Shown here piece after piece: positions 36,924-47,904 of a stretch of 64,000 bases of DNA. A program made the translations under genes and the position numbers. The DNA lies in NCBI RefSeq assembly GCF_015602705.1, contig NZ_CP059081.1, positions 815,702 through 879,701 of the forward strand, given 5' to 3'. The stretch is from Acinetobacter lwoffii (GTDB lineage Bacteria > Pseudomonadota > Gammaproteobacteria > Pseudomonadales > Moraxellaceae). The notes beneath the pieces are model-generated. The model was not told where the DNA came from. It was given only the letters and a program-made list of their open reading frames with translations, and ran no database searches. Numbering within the stretch: position 1 is the first letter of the stretch; the number at the start of each line of letters is the position of its first letter.

Positions 36924-37484
36924 ATGTCCCTATCTTCCAAATCTGTTGCGATTGTTTATCACAGTCCTTATGGACACACGGCTAAAGTGGCAAATTTTAT
37001 TGCCGATGGTGCGCGCGAAACTGGTGTTCAGGTGCATATGATGAATGTCGAACATATAGACTGGGATGTACTGGATGCCGCCGATGCGATTATCTTTGGC
37101 TGTCCGACCTATATGGGTAGCCTGACTTCTGCCATGAAGCTGTTTATGGAACAGTCTTCCAAGCGCTGGCTGGCACGTAGCTGGCAGGGTAAGCTGGCAG
37201 CAGCCTTTACCAATGGTGGTGGACTCAGTGGCGACAAGCTGGCGGTCTTGCAGCAAATCAATCTGTTTGCCATGCAGCACGGTATGCTATGGAGTGGATT
37301 GCCATTGATGCCGACAGGTCGTGCAGTGACGGATCTGAATCGGATGTCGAGCTTCTTGGGGCTTATGACCCAGTCGGATAATGCCCCGGTTGAAGTCACC
37401 CCACCTGAAGGGGATTTAAAAACTGCTTTCTGGTTTGGTGAATATATTGCACTGACTCTGGCGCGTTTAAATAGCCATACTTAA
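36924..37484 (+). CDS. Flavodoxin/NAD(P)H-quinone oxidoreductase-like protein (WrbA-type)
   Basis: The 186-residue flavoprotein has the FMN phosphate loop YHSPYGHTAKVANFIADGA and a second FMN loop FGCPTYMGSLTSAMKLF. AAAFTNGGGLSGDK matches the third. The arrangement is that of WrbA-like flavodoxins, which reduce quinones with two electrons. ATG 36924 gives a compact N-terminus; a TTG nine bases upstream is in frame. The gene follows pgeF by 40 bases and ends at a strong terminator. Confidence 0.85.
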   Translation: MSLSSKSVAIVYHSPYGHTAKVANFIADGARETGVQVHMMNVEHIDWDVLDAADAIIFGCPTYMGSLTSAMKLFMEQSSKRWLARSWQGKLAAAFTNGGGLSGDKLAVLQQINLFAMQHGMLWSGLPLMPTGRAVTDLNRMSSFLGLMTQSDNAPVEVTPPEGDLKTAFWFGEYIALTLARLNSHT

Positions 37485-37490
37485 AACCAT

Positions 37491-37521
37491 AAAAAAACCT
37501 CCGAATGCGGAGGTTTTTTTA
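37491..37521. terminator. Bidirectional terminator between the flavodoxin gene and smpB
   Basis: AAAAAACCTCCG and CGGAGGTTTTTT form a 12-base stem around AATG; the genes converge on it. Confidence 0.9.
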
Positions 37522-37539
37522 TATTCAATTTTTAATCCA

Positions 37540-38019
37540 TTATTTGTGGAAAATTCGTGCTTTATCACGTTGCCAGTCACGGTCTTTTTCGGTGGCACGT
37601 TTGTCATGAAGCTGCTTACCTTTCACCAAGGCAATTTCCAGCTTGGCATGTGGACCTTTCCAGTAACAGGCCAGTGGAACGCAGGAATAACCTTTCTGGT
37701 TAATCGCACCCATTAACTTTTCAATTTCACGGCGATTCAGCAACAGTTTGCGGGTACGGGTTGCTTCAGGCACCACATGGGTCGAAGCACTTAACAAGGG
37801 CTGAACCTGTGCACCAAACAAGAACGCTTCACCATTTTTAAAGGTAATATAACTTTCTACGATGGTCATGCGACCAGCACGCATTGATTTGACTTCCCAG
37901 CCTTTTAATGAAAGCCCCGCTTCAAATTTCTCTTCAATAAAATAATCGTGGCGGGCACGTTTATTCAGTGCAATGGTACCGCCATTATTTTTTTTTACTA
38001 CAATAGATGCTTTCGCCAT
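37540..38019 (-). CDS. smpB: SsrA-binding protein SmpB
   Basis: The 159-residue protein brings tmRNA to stalled ribosomes. The N-terminal beta-barrel starts [20 protein letters not shown] and has [13 protein letters not shown] and [18 protein letters not shown]. The C-terminal tail ([17 protein letters not shown]) is the helix that enters the decoding centre. The length fits the family. Its partner ssrA is not in the window. Confidence 0.97.
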   Translation of the reverse strand: MAKASIVVKKNNGGTIALNKRARHDYFIEEKFEAGLSLKGWEVKSMRAGRMTIVESYITFKNGEAFLFGAQVQPLLSASTHVVPEATRTRKLLLNRREIEKLMGAINQKGYSCVPLACYWKGPHAKLEIALVKGKQLHDKRATEKDRDWQRDKARIFHK

Positions 38020-38140
38020 AATCTGATACTTCCAAACGTGCTGCTATTGTACCGCAACTAGAAATAAGGTGAAGTTTTTTAAATTAATGAGGATTATTCA
38101 CCAAAAAAACAAGTTTTTGCTAAAATAAGATTCTACATAA

Positions 38141-38915
<775 letters not shown>

Positions 38916-38941
38916 TCTCGATATTTGATACTATGCCGCTC

Positions 38942-39318
<377 letters not shown>

Positions 39319-39347
39319 AAATTTTGATCAAACAGCACAATATGGGG

Positions 39348-39376
39348 TTGACGTGATTTACAGAAAATCCCATAAT
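39348..39376 (+). promoter_or_regulatory. Sigma-70 promoter of tRNA-Met
   Basis: TTGACG (39348-39353) and CATAAT (39371-39376) have the ideal 17-base spacer. A GC-rich discriminator (GCGCGC) follows, as expected for stable RNA genes under stringent control. Confidence 0.85.
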
Positions 39377-39391
39377 GCGCGCACAGTTTAA

Positions 39392-39468
39392 GGCTATGTA
39401 GCTCAGTTGGTTAGAGCACCGCACTCATAATGCGGGGGTCACAAGTTCAAGTCTCGTCATAGCCACCA
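39392..39468 (+). tRNA. tRNA-Met (anticodon CAT), elongator type
   Basis: 77 bases with encoded CCA. Acceptor GGCTATG pairs with CATAGCC, and anticodon CAT is at 39426-39428 in a CTCATAA loop. The body follows E. coli elongator tRNA-Met closely, rather than the initiator or lysidine tRNA-Ile. It has its own promoter upstream and a terminator downstream. Confidence 0.95.
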
Positions 39469-39475
39469 TATTCTG

Positions 39476-39508
39476 AAAAAACCCGCTCCGATTGAGTGGG
39501 TTTTTTTA
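39476..39508 (+). terminator. Intrinsic terminator of tRNA-Met
   Basis: ACCCGCTC pairs with GAGTGGGT (one G-U) around CGATT, followed by a run of T. Confidence 0.85.
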
Positions 39509-39538
39509 TGCCTTTAAAAATTAAAATGAATATAATGA

Positions 39539-40993
39539 ATGAATTGTAAACGAATGAAATTTAATAAAATGACTATAGATCAAATAAATTGGCAGAAAGA
39601 TAATTTTGAGAATATTCAAACAGCTTGGGAAGGTGATCTCTGGGATCGACGTCGCTTGGGTGAACAACTGACTAACTATGTTGATCATCTACAATGTGGT
39701 GCTGTTTTAGCTTTGGATGCTCGTTGGGGTGAAGGAAAAACATGGTTTGTAAGGCATTGGGCAAAGCATTTAGATGATACGAAACATAACGTTATTTATT
39801 TGGATGCGTTTGCAAATGATTATTTAGATGATCCTTTTCTAACAATTGCAGCTGAAATTAGCCAAGCTTTTAAAGATTCTGATGAAATTGGTATTGAAGA
39901 GATTAATGATTTTAATTCAAAGACTGCCTCAGTGTTAATTTCTTTAGCTGCTGTTATTCCTATGATCGCTGCCAAAGCAGGTATGCATTGGATTGGTCTA
40001 GGTGGTGCAGGTGAAGCTATACAGGAAGTCTATAAACAAGGGCAAGATGTTTTCGATACTGCTAGTGATGAAATAGCATCTAAGGTAAAAGAACAAATCG
40101 AAAAGAAAATAGAAAATCACCATATTGAAAAACAAACGATCCAAGATTTTAAAAAAGAACTCACTGAACTTGCTGCTCAATTAGAAAAACCTTTAGTTTT
40201 TATTATTGATGAGCTAGATCGTTGCCGACCCGACTTTGCGATTCGTTTAATTGAGCGGATTAAACATTTTTTTGATATCCCGAAAATTGTATTTGTTTTA
40301 GTTATGAATAAGCCCCAATTACTGCAATCAGTCAAAAAATTTTATGGTTATGATTCTGAAATGAATGGTGATTATCTTGAAAAATTTGTAGATTTTACTG
40401 TTCATATGTCTAGCGAGAGTGATCTTTATGATTTTGAAGAAGTAATAAAATATCAATTATTTAGAATTGGTGAGTTGAATTCACTTAATGACAGAAGTGA
40501 ATTATTTTATTGGGCATTAGGGTTGCAGTTAGATAGCAAGTTTAATAGTAGAGAGTTAATAAAAAAGCTGAATAAATATGCTTTGTTACGAACATCACAT
40601 CAAAAGAAAAATTTAATTTTACTTAGTTTGATAATGGGGCAGGAATCTTATGCAAATTATCATATTTTTATCAATTCAGTCGTCAAAAAAATAAATGAAT
40701 ATTTATGTACTGATAAACGCCTCTTTATGCAAAGACATAATTTGAGTACATGGGGTTCTAATGGAATTAGTGATATTGGAGAATCAGAGTGGTTTAGATT
40801 GATTTTAGAGAAGGACTTGGAGATTACAGATACATTTATTGATAAGCTTCTTGCGGCATATGAAAGTGCTAAGAAGAGTAGTGATCCTGAATATCAATTA
40901 ATTAGTGTGTTGAAAGAGGTATCAATTTCTGAACTGGATCATTCAAGTAATTTTATTAAAGATTGGCAGTCATACATACATAAAGGGCTTTAA
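39539..40993 (+). CDS. KAP-family P-loop NTPase
   Basis: The 484-residue protein belongs to the KAP (Kidins220/PifA) NTPases. Walker A is ARWGEGKT near residues 61-68; Walker B is VFIIDELDRCRP near 220-231, followed by the family LIERIKHFFDIPKIVFVLVMN. A hydrophobic segment at about 130-156 lies between them, as in other KAP proteins, and could be a membrane insertion. The C-terminal 200 residues are not recognised. The DNA is markedly richer in A and T than its neighbours. It follows tRNA-Met by 70 bases and meets the acetyltransferase gene tail to tail, one base apart. Three in-frame ATGs (39539, 39554, 39569) compete with no clear ribosome-binding site. PifA excludes phage T7; a defence role here is inference. 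Confidence 0.85.
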   Translation: MNCKRMKFNKMTIDQINWQKDNFENIQTAWEGDLWDRRRLGEQLTNYVDHLQCGAVLALDARWGEGKTWFVRHWAKHLDDTKHNVIYLDAFANDYLDDPFLTIAAEISQAFKDSDEIGIEEINDFNSKTASVLISLAAVIPMIAAKAGMHWIGLGGAGEAIQEVYKQGQDVFDTASDEIASKVKEQIEKKIENHHIEKQTIQDFKKELTELAAQLEKPLVFIIDELDRCRPDFAIRLIERIKHFFDIPKIVFVLVMNKPQLLQSVKKFYGYDSEMNGDYLEKFVDFTVHMSSESDLYDFEEVIKYQLFRIGELNSLNDRSELFYWALGLQLDSKFNSRELIKKLNKYALLRTSHQKKNLILLSLIMGQESYANYHIFINSVVKKINEYLCTDKRLFMQRHNLSTWGSNGISDIGESEWFRLILEKDLEITDTFIDKLLAAYESAKKSSDPEYQLISVLKEVSISELDHSSNFIKDWQSYIHKGL

Positions 40994-40994
40994 T

Positions 40995-41618
40995 CTATAA
41001 TTGATGAAAATATTTAACTAATTTTTCCACATCATCCGTCTGCAACTGCTCGCGCATTTTTAAAAACTGCTTTTCATCTATATCATAGATTTTTAGAGAG
41101 AGTACTTTTTCTATATCTTCTTGTGGAAAACGGTATTTAATAATTTTTGCAGGTACACCACCAACTACAGCATAAGGCGGTACGTCTTTAGCGACTACTG
41201 CACCTGTTGCCACCACAGCACCTTCACCCAGCTTTACACCTTGCATAATCATGGCACGAGAGCCAATCCAGCAACCATCACTAATAATAGTATCGCCAGC
41301 AGGCACAAAACTGCGTGTATCGAACGGAAACGCAGAAATCCAGTCGGTACGGTGTAATTGGTTGCTGCCCATCATAATCACGCATTCTGCGCCAAAACAG
41401 ACGAAATTGCCGATATAGAGCTGGTCTATGGGCTTCTCAGGCGTGGCAGGCTTATCATGCAGATAGCGCACCACACAGCGCTCAAAACCTTGATCCCAAT
41501 ACGCTGAGTAGTAAGAATAATTCCCTTTAATATGAATATTCGGGTTCTTCACCGTTTTTGAGATGAACTCAAATTCACACCAGTGATTTACAGGAGAATT
41601 AATTAACTTTTCAGACAT
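40995..41618 (-). CDS. CatB-like (Xat family) hexapeptide-repeat O-acetyltransferase
   Basis: The 207-residue protein has left-handed beta-helix repeats: IGNFVCFGAECVIMM, then IISDGCWIGSRAMIMQGVKLGEGAVVATGAVVAKDVPPYAVVGG. The catalytic histidine is probably in SNQLHRTDW; the sequence SAFPF after it is typical of the Vat/CatB group. Members acetylate chloramphenicol or streptogramins, or sugars and lipids. The substrate cannot be predicted. It stands alone on the minus strand. Confidence 0.85.
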   Translation of the reverse strand: MSEKLINSPVNHWCEFEFISKTVKNPNIHIKGNYSYYSAYWDQGFERCVVRYLHDKPATPEKPIDQLYIGNFVCFGAECVIMMGSNQLHRTDWISAFPFDTRSFVPAGDTIISDGCWIGSRAMIMQGVKLGEGAVVATGAVVAKDVPPYAVVGGVPAKIIKYRFPQEDIEKVLSLKIYDIDEKQFLKMREQLQTDDVEKLVKYFHQL

Positions 41619-41719
41619 AAGGGAGATACAAAAAATAGTGAATAAGAAATTATACCTAATCGGGGTTTAAACTTGCTGAATAATATCTAAAAGACATTCG
41701 CGCACGCATAAAACAATGA

Positions 41720-42124
41720 TTAAGCTGTGGTCGATGCTGGAGGAATACGAGCAATCACCTTAATTTCAAAATCAAAACCTGCTAACCACGTGACACCTAC
41801 AGCTGTCCAATTAGGATAAGGCTTTTGCGTAAACACCTGATTTTTAACTTTCATGATGCTTTCGAACTGCTGTTCTGGATCAGTGTGAAAGGTGGTGACA
41901 TCAACAATATCATCGAAAGTACAACCAGCCGCTGCCAAAGTTGCAGCTAAGTTTTTAAAAGCCTGTTCTACCTGTTTCTCGAAATCTGGTTCAGGAGAAC
42001 CATCTTCACGGCTACCGACCTGACCAGAAACAAAAAGTAAGTCTTCCGATTTGATCGCAGCAGAATAACCATGCTGTTCATAGAGGGCATGGCGGTCTTG
42101 GGGAAATATCGCAGTTCTAGTCAT
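41720..42124 (-). CDS. RidA/YjgF-family protein
   Basis: The 134-residue product has the RidA fold: DLLFVSGQVGSREDG, KNLAATLAAAGCTFDDIVDVTTF, and NWTAVGVTWLAGFDFEIKVIA at the end. Classic RidA has an invariant arginine in an R-A-x-I-x-V-like stretch; here ARIPP is at the C-terminus but the usual R/E arrangement differs, so deaminase activity on enamines is uncertain. ATG 42124 fits the family and GAGA upstream. It is divergent from a TetR gene across two operators. Confidence 0.88.
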   Translation of the reverse strand: MTRTAIFPQDRHALYEQHGYSAAIKSEDLLFVSGQVGSREDGSPEPDFEKQVEQAFKNLAATLAAAGCTFDDIVDVTTFHTDPEQQFESIMKVKNQVFTQKPYPNWTAVGVTWLAGFDFEIKVIARIPPASTTA

Positions 42125-42178
42125 GTCTATTCTCATTCAATATCTAATTTATAAGTGAGTGAAAGCAACTTAACTTTC

Positions 42179-42195
42179 ACATACGCATCGTATGT
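42179..42195. promoter_or_regulatory. Operator 1 for the TetR regulator
   Basis: ACATACG-CAT-CGTATGT, a perfect 7-base inverted repeat with a 3-base centre. It is the same core as operator 2 and its centre lies 28 bases from it, nearest the ridA-like gene. Confidence 0.8.
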
Positions 42196-42200
42196 AAACA

Positions 42201-42229
42201 TAATTGACATACGGAGCGTATGTCAATTA
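42201..42229. promoter_or_regulatory. Operator 2 for the TetR regulator, overlapping both -35 boxes
   Basis: The 13-base perfect arms (42201-42213 and 42217-42229) flank GAG. The core is ACATACG-N3-CGTATGT. Each arm contains TTGACA, so one -35 box faces right (42204-42209) and one faces left (42221-42226). Confidence 0.85.
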
Positions 42230-42233
42230 AAAT
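42204..42233 (+). promoter_or_regulatory. Promoter of the TetR gene
   Basis: A perfect TTGACA (42204-42209) and TAAAAT (42228-42233) with an 18-base spacer. The -35 box lies in operator 2, so the regulator should repress itself. Confidence 0.7.
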
Positions 42234-42260
42234 TTTTATGATGATGAGGTAAAGTAATTC

Positions 42261-42854
42261 ATGTCTGTTCGTGAACAAAAAATGGCGGAAACCCGTAAGA
42301 AACTGATAAAAGTAGCGCGCCGTACATTTGCTGAATATGGCTATGCAGACACTTCAATGGATAAACTCACGGCAGAAGCGGGGCTGACTCGTGGAGCGTT
42401 GTATCACCATTTTGGTGATAAAAAAGGCTTGTTTGCTGCAGTGGTCGACCAGATCGATTCGGAAATGGCTTCATCTGCCCAGCAGCATCTGGAGCAGCCT
42501 GCTGATCTGTGGGAAGGATTGATGCTAGAAGGGCGGACCTATATTCAAAATGCCTTAAATCCGGAATTCCAGCGCATTGTGCTGCGTGACGGGCCGGCTG
42601 TGCTGGGCGATCCTGCACATTGGCCAAGTCAAAACAGATGTTTGCAGTCCACGCGTGAATGTGTTGAACAATTATTGGCAGTAGACCGAATTAAAACAGT
42701 TGATCCAGAAGCTGCTGCGATATTTTTAAATGGTGCAGCAATGAATGCAGCACTCTGGGTAGCTTCTAGCGAACATCCTGAGCAAGTACTCCCTGAGGCC
42801 TTACATGCATTTAATTTATTTGCATCGGGGTTTTTAAAAGAAGCACAGAGCTAA
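42261..42854 (+). CDS. TetR/AcrR-family transcriptional regulator
   Basis: The 197-residue protein has an N-terminal helix-turn-helix: RKKLIKVARRTFAEYGYADTS, then MDKLTAEAGLTRGALYHHFGDKKGLF. The C-terminal half, a ligand pocket and dimer domain, is variable but has the typical TetR C-terminal helical makeup. It is divergent from the RidA-like gene. Two copies of ACATACG-N3-CGTATGT lie in the 136 bases between them, the obvious binding sites. The ligand is unknown. ATGAGG supplies the ribosome-binding site. Confidence 0.92.
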   Translation: MSVREQKMAETRKKLIKVARRTFAEYGYADTSMDKLTAEAGLTRGALYHHFGDKKGLFAAVVDQIDSEMASSAQQHLEQPADLWEGLMLEGRTYIQNALNPEFQRIVLRDGPAVLGDPAHWPSQNRCLQSTRECVEQLLAVDRIKTVDPEAAAIFLNGAAMNAALWVASSEHPEQVLPEALHAFNLFASGFLKEAQS

Positions 42855-42880
42855 TCCATTTGTAAGAGGCGAATAAAGGT

Positions 42881-42906
42881 AAAAAACCCCTCAATCGAGG
42901 GGTTCA
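42881..42906 (-). terminator. Intrinsic terminator of greA
   Basis: AACCCCTC and GAGGGGTT form a stem around AATC; the minus strand then has six T. It also lies just after the TetR gene. Confidence 0.8.
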
Positions 42907-42928
42907 TGCAAGCTTAAATATCTAAAAT

Positions 42929-43405
42929 TTAGATATATTCAACTTTCACAATTTCGTATTCAACTTCACCGTTTGGTGTATTGATTTTCACATCGTCGCC
43001 TTCGTTCTTGCCCAAAAGACCACGTGCAATCGGCGAGTTCACAGAGATCTTGTTAATTTTAAAGTCTGCTTCGTCATCACCTACAATTTTATAGGTTTTC
43101 TGCTCTTCAGTATCCAGATTTTCAATCGTGACCGTTACACCGAAAACCACACGACCATTCTGTTCAAGTTCTTTTACATCGATCACCTGAGCTGCACCCA
43201 GTTTGCCTTCGATGTCCTGAATACGGCCTTCACAGAAGCCTTGCTGTTCACGTGCTGCATGGTATTCTGCATTTTCTTTTAAGTCACCGTGTTCACGCGC
43301 TTCTGCAATTGAAGCTGTAATACGTGGACGATCCACTGTTTTCAGTTGGTGTAATTCTTTCTCTAAGGCAATTTTGCCTTCAGGTGTCATAGGATAACGT
43401 TGCAT
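42929..43405 (-). CDS. greA: Transcription elongation factor GreA
   Basis: The 158-residue factor rescues backtracked RNA polymerase by stimulating transcript cleavage. The N-terminal coiled coil carries the acidic tip ([17 protein letters not shown], with D and E), and the FKBP-like C-terminal domain ends in [16 protein letters not shown]. The ATG at 43405 ([11 protein letters not shown]) has GAGGGA upstream. It follows carB on the same strand after a terminator. Confidence 0.96.
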   Translation of the reverse strand: MQRYPMTPEGKIALEKELHQLKTVDRPRITASIAEAREHGDLKENAEYHAAREQQGFCEGRIQDIEGKLGAAQVIDVKELEQNGRVVFGVTVTIENLDTEEQKTYKIVGDDEADFKINKISVNSPIARGLLGKNEGDDVKINTPNGEVEYEIVKVEYI

Positions 43406-43448
43406 GTTGTCCCTCAAAAGTCAGTTGAAAGATATAAAATCTATAAAT

Positions 43449-43480
43449 AAAAAAAAGCCCGCCACCAAGAAGGTGGCGGG
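43449..43480 (-). terminator. Intrinsic terminator of carAB
   Basis: CCCGCCACC (43458-43466) pairs with GGTGGCGGG (43472-43480); the transcript then has a long U-run. Confidence 0.9.
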
Positions 43481-43496
43481 ACTTCTTGGAAGTGAA

Positions 43497-46400
43497 TTAA
43501 CCTTTAGTTAGGTCTTGTAAACGATATACATCCATCGGCAATTTAATTGCTAAAGCTTGGCATACTGCATCCGCACCATTCAATGTAGTTGTGTTATACA
43601 CTTTACCTTGAAGTGCTGAACGACGGATCGAGAATGAGTCTTCTTGTGCCTTTTTGCCTTCAGTCGTGTTAATCACAAGGTGGATTTCGCCGTTTTTAAT
43701 ACGGTCCACAATGTTAGGACGACCTTCAGTTACTTTATTGACACGTTCACATTCAAGACCAGCATCGCTAATCACTTTAAATGTACCATCAGTTGCAAGA
43801 ATCTTGAAGCCTAGGTCAATCAATTGTTTTGCGATACCAGCCGCACGTGGTTTATCAGAATCACGTACAGAGATAAATGCGTGTTTCACTTCGCCTTCAG
43901 TTGGAAGACCTGGTAAACGCTCATTTGCACCTAAAACAGCTTTATAGAACGCTTCACCAAATGTTTTACCAACGCCCATCACTTCGCCAGTCGATTTCAT
44001 CTCAGGGCCAAGGATCGGGTCAACACCAGGGAATTTGTTGAACGGGAACACTGCTTCTTTGACAGAGAAGTGCTCAGGAATAATCTCAGTTGTGAAGCCT
44101 TGCGACTCAAGAGATTGACCAGCCATGCAACGTGCAGCAACTTTCGCTAAAGATTCGCCGATACACTTAGAAACGAATGGCACAGTACGAGACGCACGTG
44201 GGTTCACTTCCAGAATGTAAACATCTTCACCTTTGACAGCAAACTGAACGTTCATCAAACCGATTACGCCAAGCTCTTTTGCCATCGCCACAGTTTGACG
44301 ACGCATTTCGTCCTGAATCTCTTTAGATAGAGAGTAAGGAGGAATTGAACATGCCGAGTCACCTGAATGAATACCCGCTTGTTCGATGTGCTGCATGATG
44401 CCGCCGATTACAACGTCTTTACCATCAGATACGCAGTCTACGTCAACTTCGATCGCATCATCTAAGAAACGGTCAAGCAGAACAGGTGCTTCGTTTGATG
44501 CTTGAACCGCATCACGTAAGTAGCGTTTGAGTTCTTCATCGTTGTACACGATTTCCATCGCACGACCACCAAGCACGTAAGAAGGACGTACCACTAATGG
44601 ATAGCCTACTTTAGACGCTTCAGCCATACCTTCTTCAGCAGATTTTACAATGCTGTTGTTTGGTTGACGAAGTTGCAGACGTTGAATCATTTGCTGGAAA
44701 CGTTCACGGTCTTCTGCACGGTCAATCGCGTCAGGTGATGTACCAATGATTGGCGCACCGGCTTCTTCTAGAGCACGAGCCAATTTCAAAGGTGTTTGAC
44801 CACCGTACTGAACGATAATGCCTTTAGGCTTCTCGATACGCACGATTTCTAAAACGTCTTCTAAAGTGATTGGTTCGAAGTACAAACGATCTGATGTGTC
44901 GTAATCCGTAGAAACCGTTTCAGGATTACAGTTCACCATGATGGTTTCATAGCCGTCTTCACGCATTGCCAGGGCAGCGTGTACACAGCAATAATCGAAC
45001 TCGATACCTTGACCAATACGGTTAGGACCACCACCGATCACCATGATCTTGTCTTTAGATGATGGGTTTGCTTCACATTCTTCATCGTAAGTTGAATACA
45101 TGTACGCTGTATCAGATTCGAATTCTGCAGCACAGGTATCGACACGTTTGTAAACAGGGGTGACGCCCAAGTTCCAACGGTGTTTACGGAATTGTTTTTG
45201 TGAAATGCCCATCAAGTCTGCAATGCGAAGATCTGATAAACCTTTACGTTTGAAAGCACGGATGTTGTCCGCATTCAAGTCGCCAAAACCTAAAGTTTTG
45301 ATTTGGTTTTCAGTTTTGATGATGTCTTCTATTTGAATCAAGAACCAGCGGTCAATGTTCGTTGCAGCGAATACTTCGTCTAAAGTAAAGCCGTGACGGA
45401 ATGCATCGCCCACGTACCAGATACGCTCTGGACCTGGCACTTTAAGTTCTTGCAAGATTTTGTCGCGCGCGCCTTCAGCACCCACTTCAATTTTTTCGTC
45501 AAAACCAGAAGCACCCACTTCAAGACCACGAAGGGCTTTTTGTACAGATTCCTGGAAGTTACGACCAATCGCCATTACTTCACCGACAGATTTCATCTGA
45601 GTTGTAAGCGTTGCGTCAGCTTGTGGGAATTTCTCGAAGTTGAAACGAGGAATCTTGGTTACAACGTAGTCAATTGCAGGTTCAAACGATGCAGGTGTGG
45701 TACCGCCAGTGATGTCGTTTTTCAACTCATCAAGCGTGTAACCAACCGCTAATTTCGCAGCGATTTTTGCAATCGGGAAACCAGTTGCTTTAGAGGCAAG
45801 GGCAGATGAACGTGATACACGTGGGTTCATCTCGATCACAACCATACGACCAGTATTTGGACAAATACCGAACTGTACGTTAGAACCACCTGTTTCTACG
45901 CCAATTTCACGTAGTACAGCTAAAGATGCGTTACGTAGTAACTGGAATTCTTTGTCTGTCAATGTTTGCGCAGGAGCAACAGTGATTGAGTCACCAGTGT
46001 GTACGCCCATTGGGTCAAAGTTTTCAATGGTACATACAATGATACAGTTGTCGTTTTTGTCACGAACAACTTCCATCTCGTACTCTTTCCAACCAATTAA
46101 AGATTCATCGATCAATAATTGTTTAGTCGGAGAAAGATCGAAACCGCGTTCACAAATTTCGATGAATTCTTCTTTGTTGTAAGCGATACCGCCACCAGAA
46201 CCACCCATGGTGAATGATGGACGGATAATCACTGGGAAGCCGAAACGTGCTTGAATTTCTAAAGCATGTTCCATTGACTCAGCAACGTCAGCTTTTGGAC
46301 ATTCAAGACCAATTTTACGCATTGCCTGGTCAAACAGTTTACGGTCTTCAGCTTTTTCAATCGCTTCTTTGGTTGCACCGATCAATTCAACATTGAATTT

Positions 46401-46727
46401 CTCTAAAATGCCGTGCTCATCGAGGGCAAGGGCACAGTTCAATGCCGTTTGACCACCCATGGTTGGAAGAACAGCATCTGGACGTTCTTTCTCAATGATC
46501 GCTGCAACAGTTTGCCAAGTAATTGGCTCAATGTAAGTTGCATCCGCCATGGTTGGGTCGGTCATGATGGTCGCTGGGTTCGAGTTGACCAAAATAACGC
46601 GGTAACCTTCTTCACGAAGGGCTTTACATGCTTGAGCACCTGAGTAGTCAAACTCACATGCTTGACCGATGACAATCGGACCAGCACCAATAATCAAGAT
46701 GCTTTTAATGTCAGTACGTTTAGCCAT
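43497..46727 (-). CDS. carB: Carbamoyl-phosphate synthase large subunit
   Basis: The 1076-residue enzyme makes carbamoyl phosphate for pyrimidine and arginine synthesis from bicarbonate, ammonia delivered by CarA, and two ATP. Two ATP-grasp halves are visible: the first with [19 protein letters not shown], then [15 protein letters not shown]; the second with [19 protein letters not shown] and [15 protein letters not shown]. The C-terminal MGS-like domain (about 930 on) includes [13 protein letters not shown] and [20 protein letters not shown]. Length is standard. carA lies upstream with a 13-base gap. Confidence 0.98.
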   Translation of the reverse strand: MAKRTDIKSILIIGAGPIVIGQACEFDYSGAQACKALREEGYRVILVNSNPATIMTDPTMADATYIEPITWQTVAAIIEKERPDAVLPTMGGQTALNCALALDEHGILEKFNVELIGATKEAIEKAEDRKLFDQAMRKIGLECPKADVAESMEHALEIQARFGFPVIIRPSFTMGGSGGGIAYNKEEFIEICERGFDLSPTKQLLIDESLIGWKEYEMEVVRDKNDNCIIVCTIENFDPMGVHTGDSITVAPAQTLTDKEFQLLRNASLAVLREIGVETGGSNVQFGICPNTGRMVVIEMNPRVSRSSALASKATGFPIAKIAAKLAVGYTLDELKNDITGGTTPASFEPAIDYVVTKIPRFNFEKFPQADATLTTQMKSVGEVMAIGRNFQESVQKALRGLEVGASGFDEKIEVGAEGARDKILQELKVPGPERIWYVGDAFRHGFTLDEVFAATNIDRWFLIQIEDIIKTENQIKTLGFGDLNADNIRAFKRKGLSDLRIADLMGISQKQFRKHRWNLGVTPVYKRVDTCAAEFESDTAYMYSTYDEECEANPSSKDKIMVIGGGPNRIGQGIEFDYCCVHAALAMREDGYETIMVNCNPETVSTDYDTSDRLYFEPITLEDVLEIVRIEKPKGIIVQYGGQTPLKLARALEEAGAPIIGTSPDAIDRAEDRERFQQMIQRLQLRQPNNSIVKSAEEGMAEASKVGYPLVVRPSYVLGGRAMEIVYNDEELKRYLRDAVQASNEAPVLLDRFLDDAIEVDVDCVSDGKDVVIGGIMQHIEQAGIHSGDSACSIPPYSLSKEIQDEMRRQTVAMAKELGVIGLMNVQFAVKGEDVYILEVNPRASRTVPFVSKCIGESLAKVAARCMAGQSLESQGFTTEIIPEHFSVKEAVFPFNKFPGVDPILGPEMKSTGEVMGVGKTFGEAFYKAVLGANERLPGLPTEGEVKHAFISVRDSDKPRAAGIAKQLIDLGFKILATDGTFKVISDAGLECERVNKVTEGRPNIVDRIKNGEIHLVINTTEGKKAQEDSFSIRRSALQGKVYNTTTLNGADAVCQALAIKLPMDVYRLQDLTKG

Positions 46728-46740
46728 GATGCTTCCTTAA

Positions 46741-47880
46741 TTACTTCTTAGATGCTTCGATAAGTTCGATGAAATGATCGAACAATGGTGCGCAGTCATG
46801 TGGACCCGGGCTTGCTTCAGGGTGACCCTGGAAGCTGAACGCAGGTTTGTCTGTACGATGGATACCTTGGTTGGTGCCATCAAACAGTGAGCGATGCGTT
46901 ACACGCAACACATCAGGCAGATTGCTTTCATCGACTGCGAAGCCATGGTTTTGAGAAGTAATCATCACTGTACCGTTATCAAGATTTTGTACAGGATGGT
47001 TCGCACCGTGGTGGCCGTGAGGCATTTTTAAGGTTTTAGCACCACTTGCAAGCGCAAGGATCTGGTGACCCAGGCAGATACCAAATACTGGAATTTCAGT
47101 GGTTTCTACAATTGTTTTTACAGCTTCAATTGCGTAGTCACATGCAGCCGGATCACCAGGACCGTTCGAAAGGAACACGCCATCTGGATTCAGTGCAAGT
47201 ACATCAGCAGCAGGAGTTTGCGCCGGCACAACAGTCAGTTTACAACCGCGGTCTGCGAGCATACGTAAGATGTTGGTTTTGACACCGTAATCGTATGCAA
47301 CAACATGGAATTTAGCTTCTGGTTGAGAGAAACCTTTGCCTAATGTCCAAGAGCCTTCAGTCCATTCAAAACCTTCAGGGTCGCAACATTCTTTTGCCAG
47401 GTCTAAACCGTTTAAACCACCAAATGCACGTGCTTTTTCAAGCGCTTCAGCTTCAGTGATATTTTCGCCAGCAAGGATACAGCCATTTTGCGCACCTTTG
47501 TCACGTAAGATACGTGTCAATTTACGCGTGTCGATATCCGCAATTGCCACAACATTGTGTTGTACCAAATATTCAGCTAATGATTGGGTTGAACGGAAGT
47601 TACTGTGCAGTAAAGGCAGGTCGCGAATGATCAATCCGTTAGCCCAAACCTTATGAATACGACCTGATTCAGCGTCTTCTTCATTGCAGCCTGTGTTACC
47701 GATATGTGGGTAAGTCAGTGTCACAAGTTGCTGTGCATAACTCGGGTCAGTCAAAATTTCTTGATAGCCAGTCATGGCAGTGTTGAAAACGACTTCACCA
47801 GTCGTACTACCCGATGCGCCAATCGAAGTACCTTTAAAGATAGTTCCATCGGCAAGGGCTAAAATTGCTGGGGTGCTCAA
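46741..47880 (-). CDS. carA: Carbamoyl-phosphate synthase small subunit
   Basis: The 379-residue glutamine amidotransferase subunit supplies ammonia to CarB. The class I GATase domain has [12 protein letters not shown], the nucleophile Cys in [14 protein letters not shown], and the His/Glu pair in [15 protein letters not shown]. The start is TTG 47880, with AGGAG seven bases upstream; no ATG or GTG fits as well. The message begins about 100 bases upstream, in a leader with two nested hairpins. Confidence 0.97.
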   Translation of the reverse strand: MSTPAILALADGTIFKGTSIGASGSTTGEVVFNTAMTGYQEILTDPSYAQQLVTLTYPHIGNTGCNEEDAESGRIHKVWANGLIIRDLPLLHSNFRSTQSLAEYLVQHNVVAIADIDTRKLTRILRDKGAQNGCILAGENITEAEALEKARAFGGLNGLDLAKECCDPEGFEWTEGSWTLGKGFSQPEAKFHVVAYDYGVKTNILRMLADRGCKLTVVPAQTPAADVLALNPDGVFLSNGPGDPAACDYAIEAVKTIVETTEIPVFGICLGHQILALASGAKTLKMPHGHHGANHPVQNLDNGTVMITSQNHGFAVDESNLPDVLRVTHRSLFDGTNQGIHRTDKPAFSFQGHPEASPGPHDCAPLFDHFIELIEASKK

Positions 47881-47904
47881 ACCAAAGCTCCTGAAATTTA
47901 GGCT

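Noticed and set aside
39392..42860. Integrative island with att sites
   Set aside because: I looked for a repeat of the tRNA-Met 3' end after the KAP and TetR genes and for an integrase; neither is visible. The block looks accessory but not a defined integrative element.
45393..45752. Plus-strand open frame within carB
   Set aside because: It is a shadow of a conserved CarB region.
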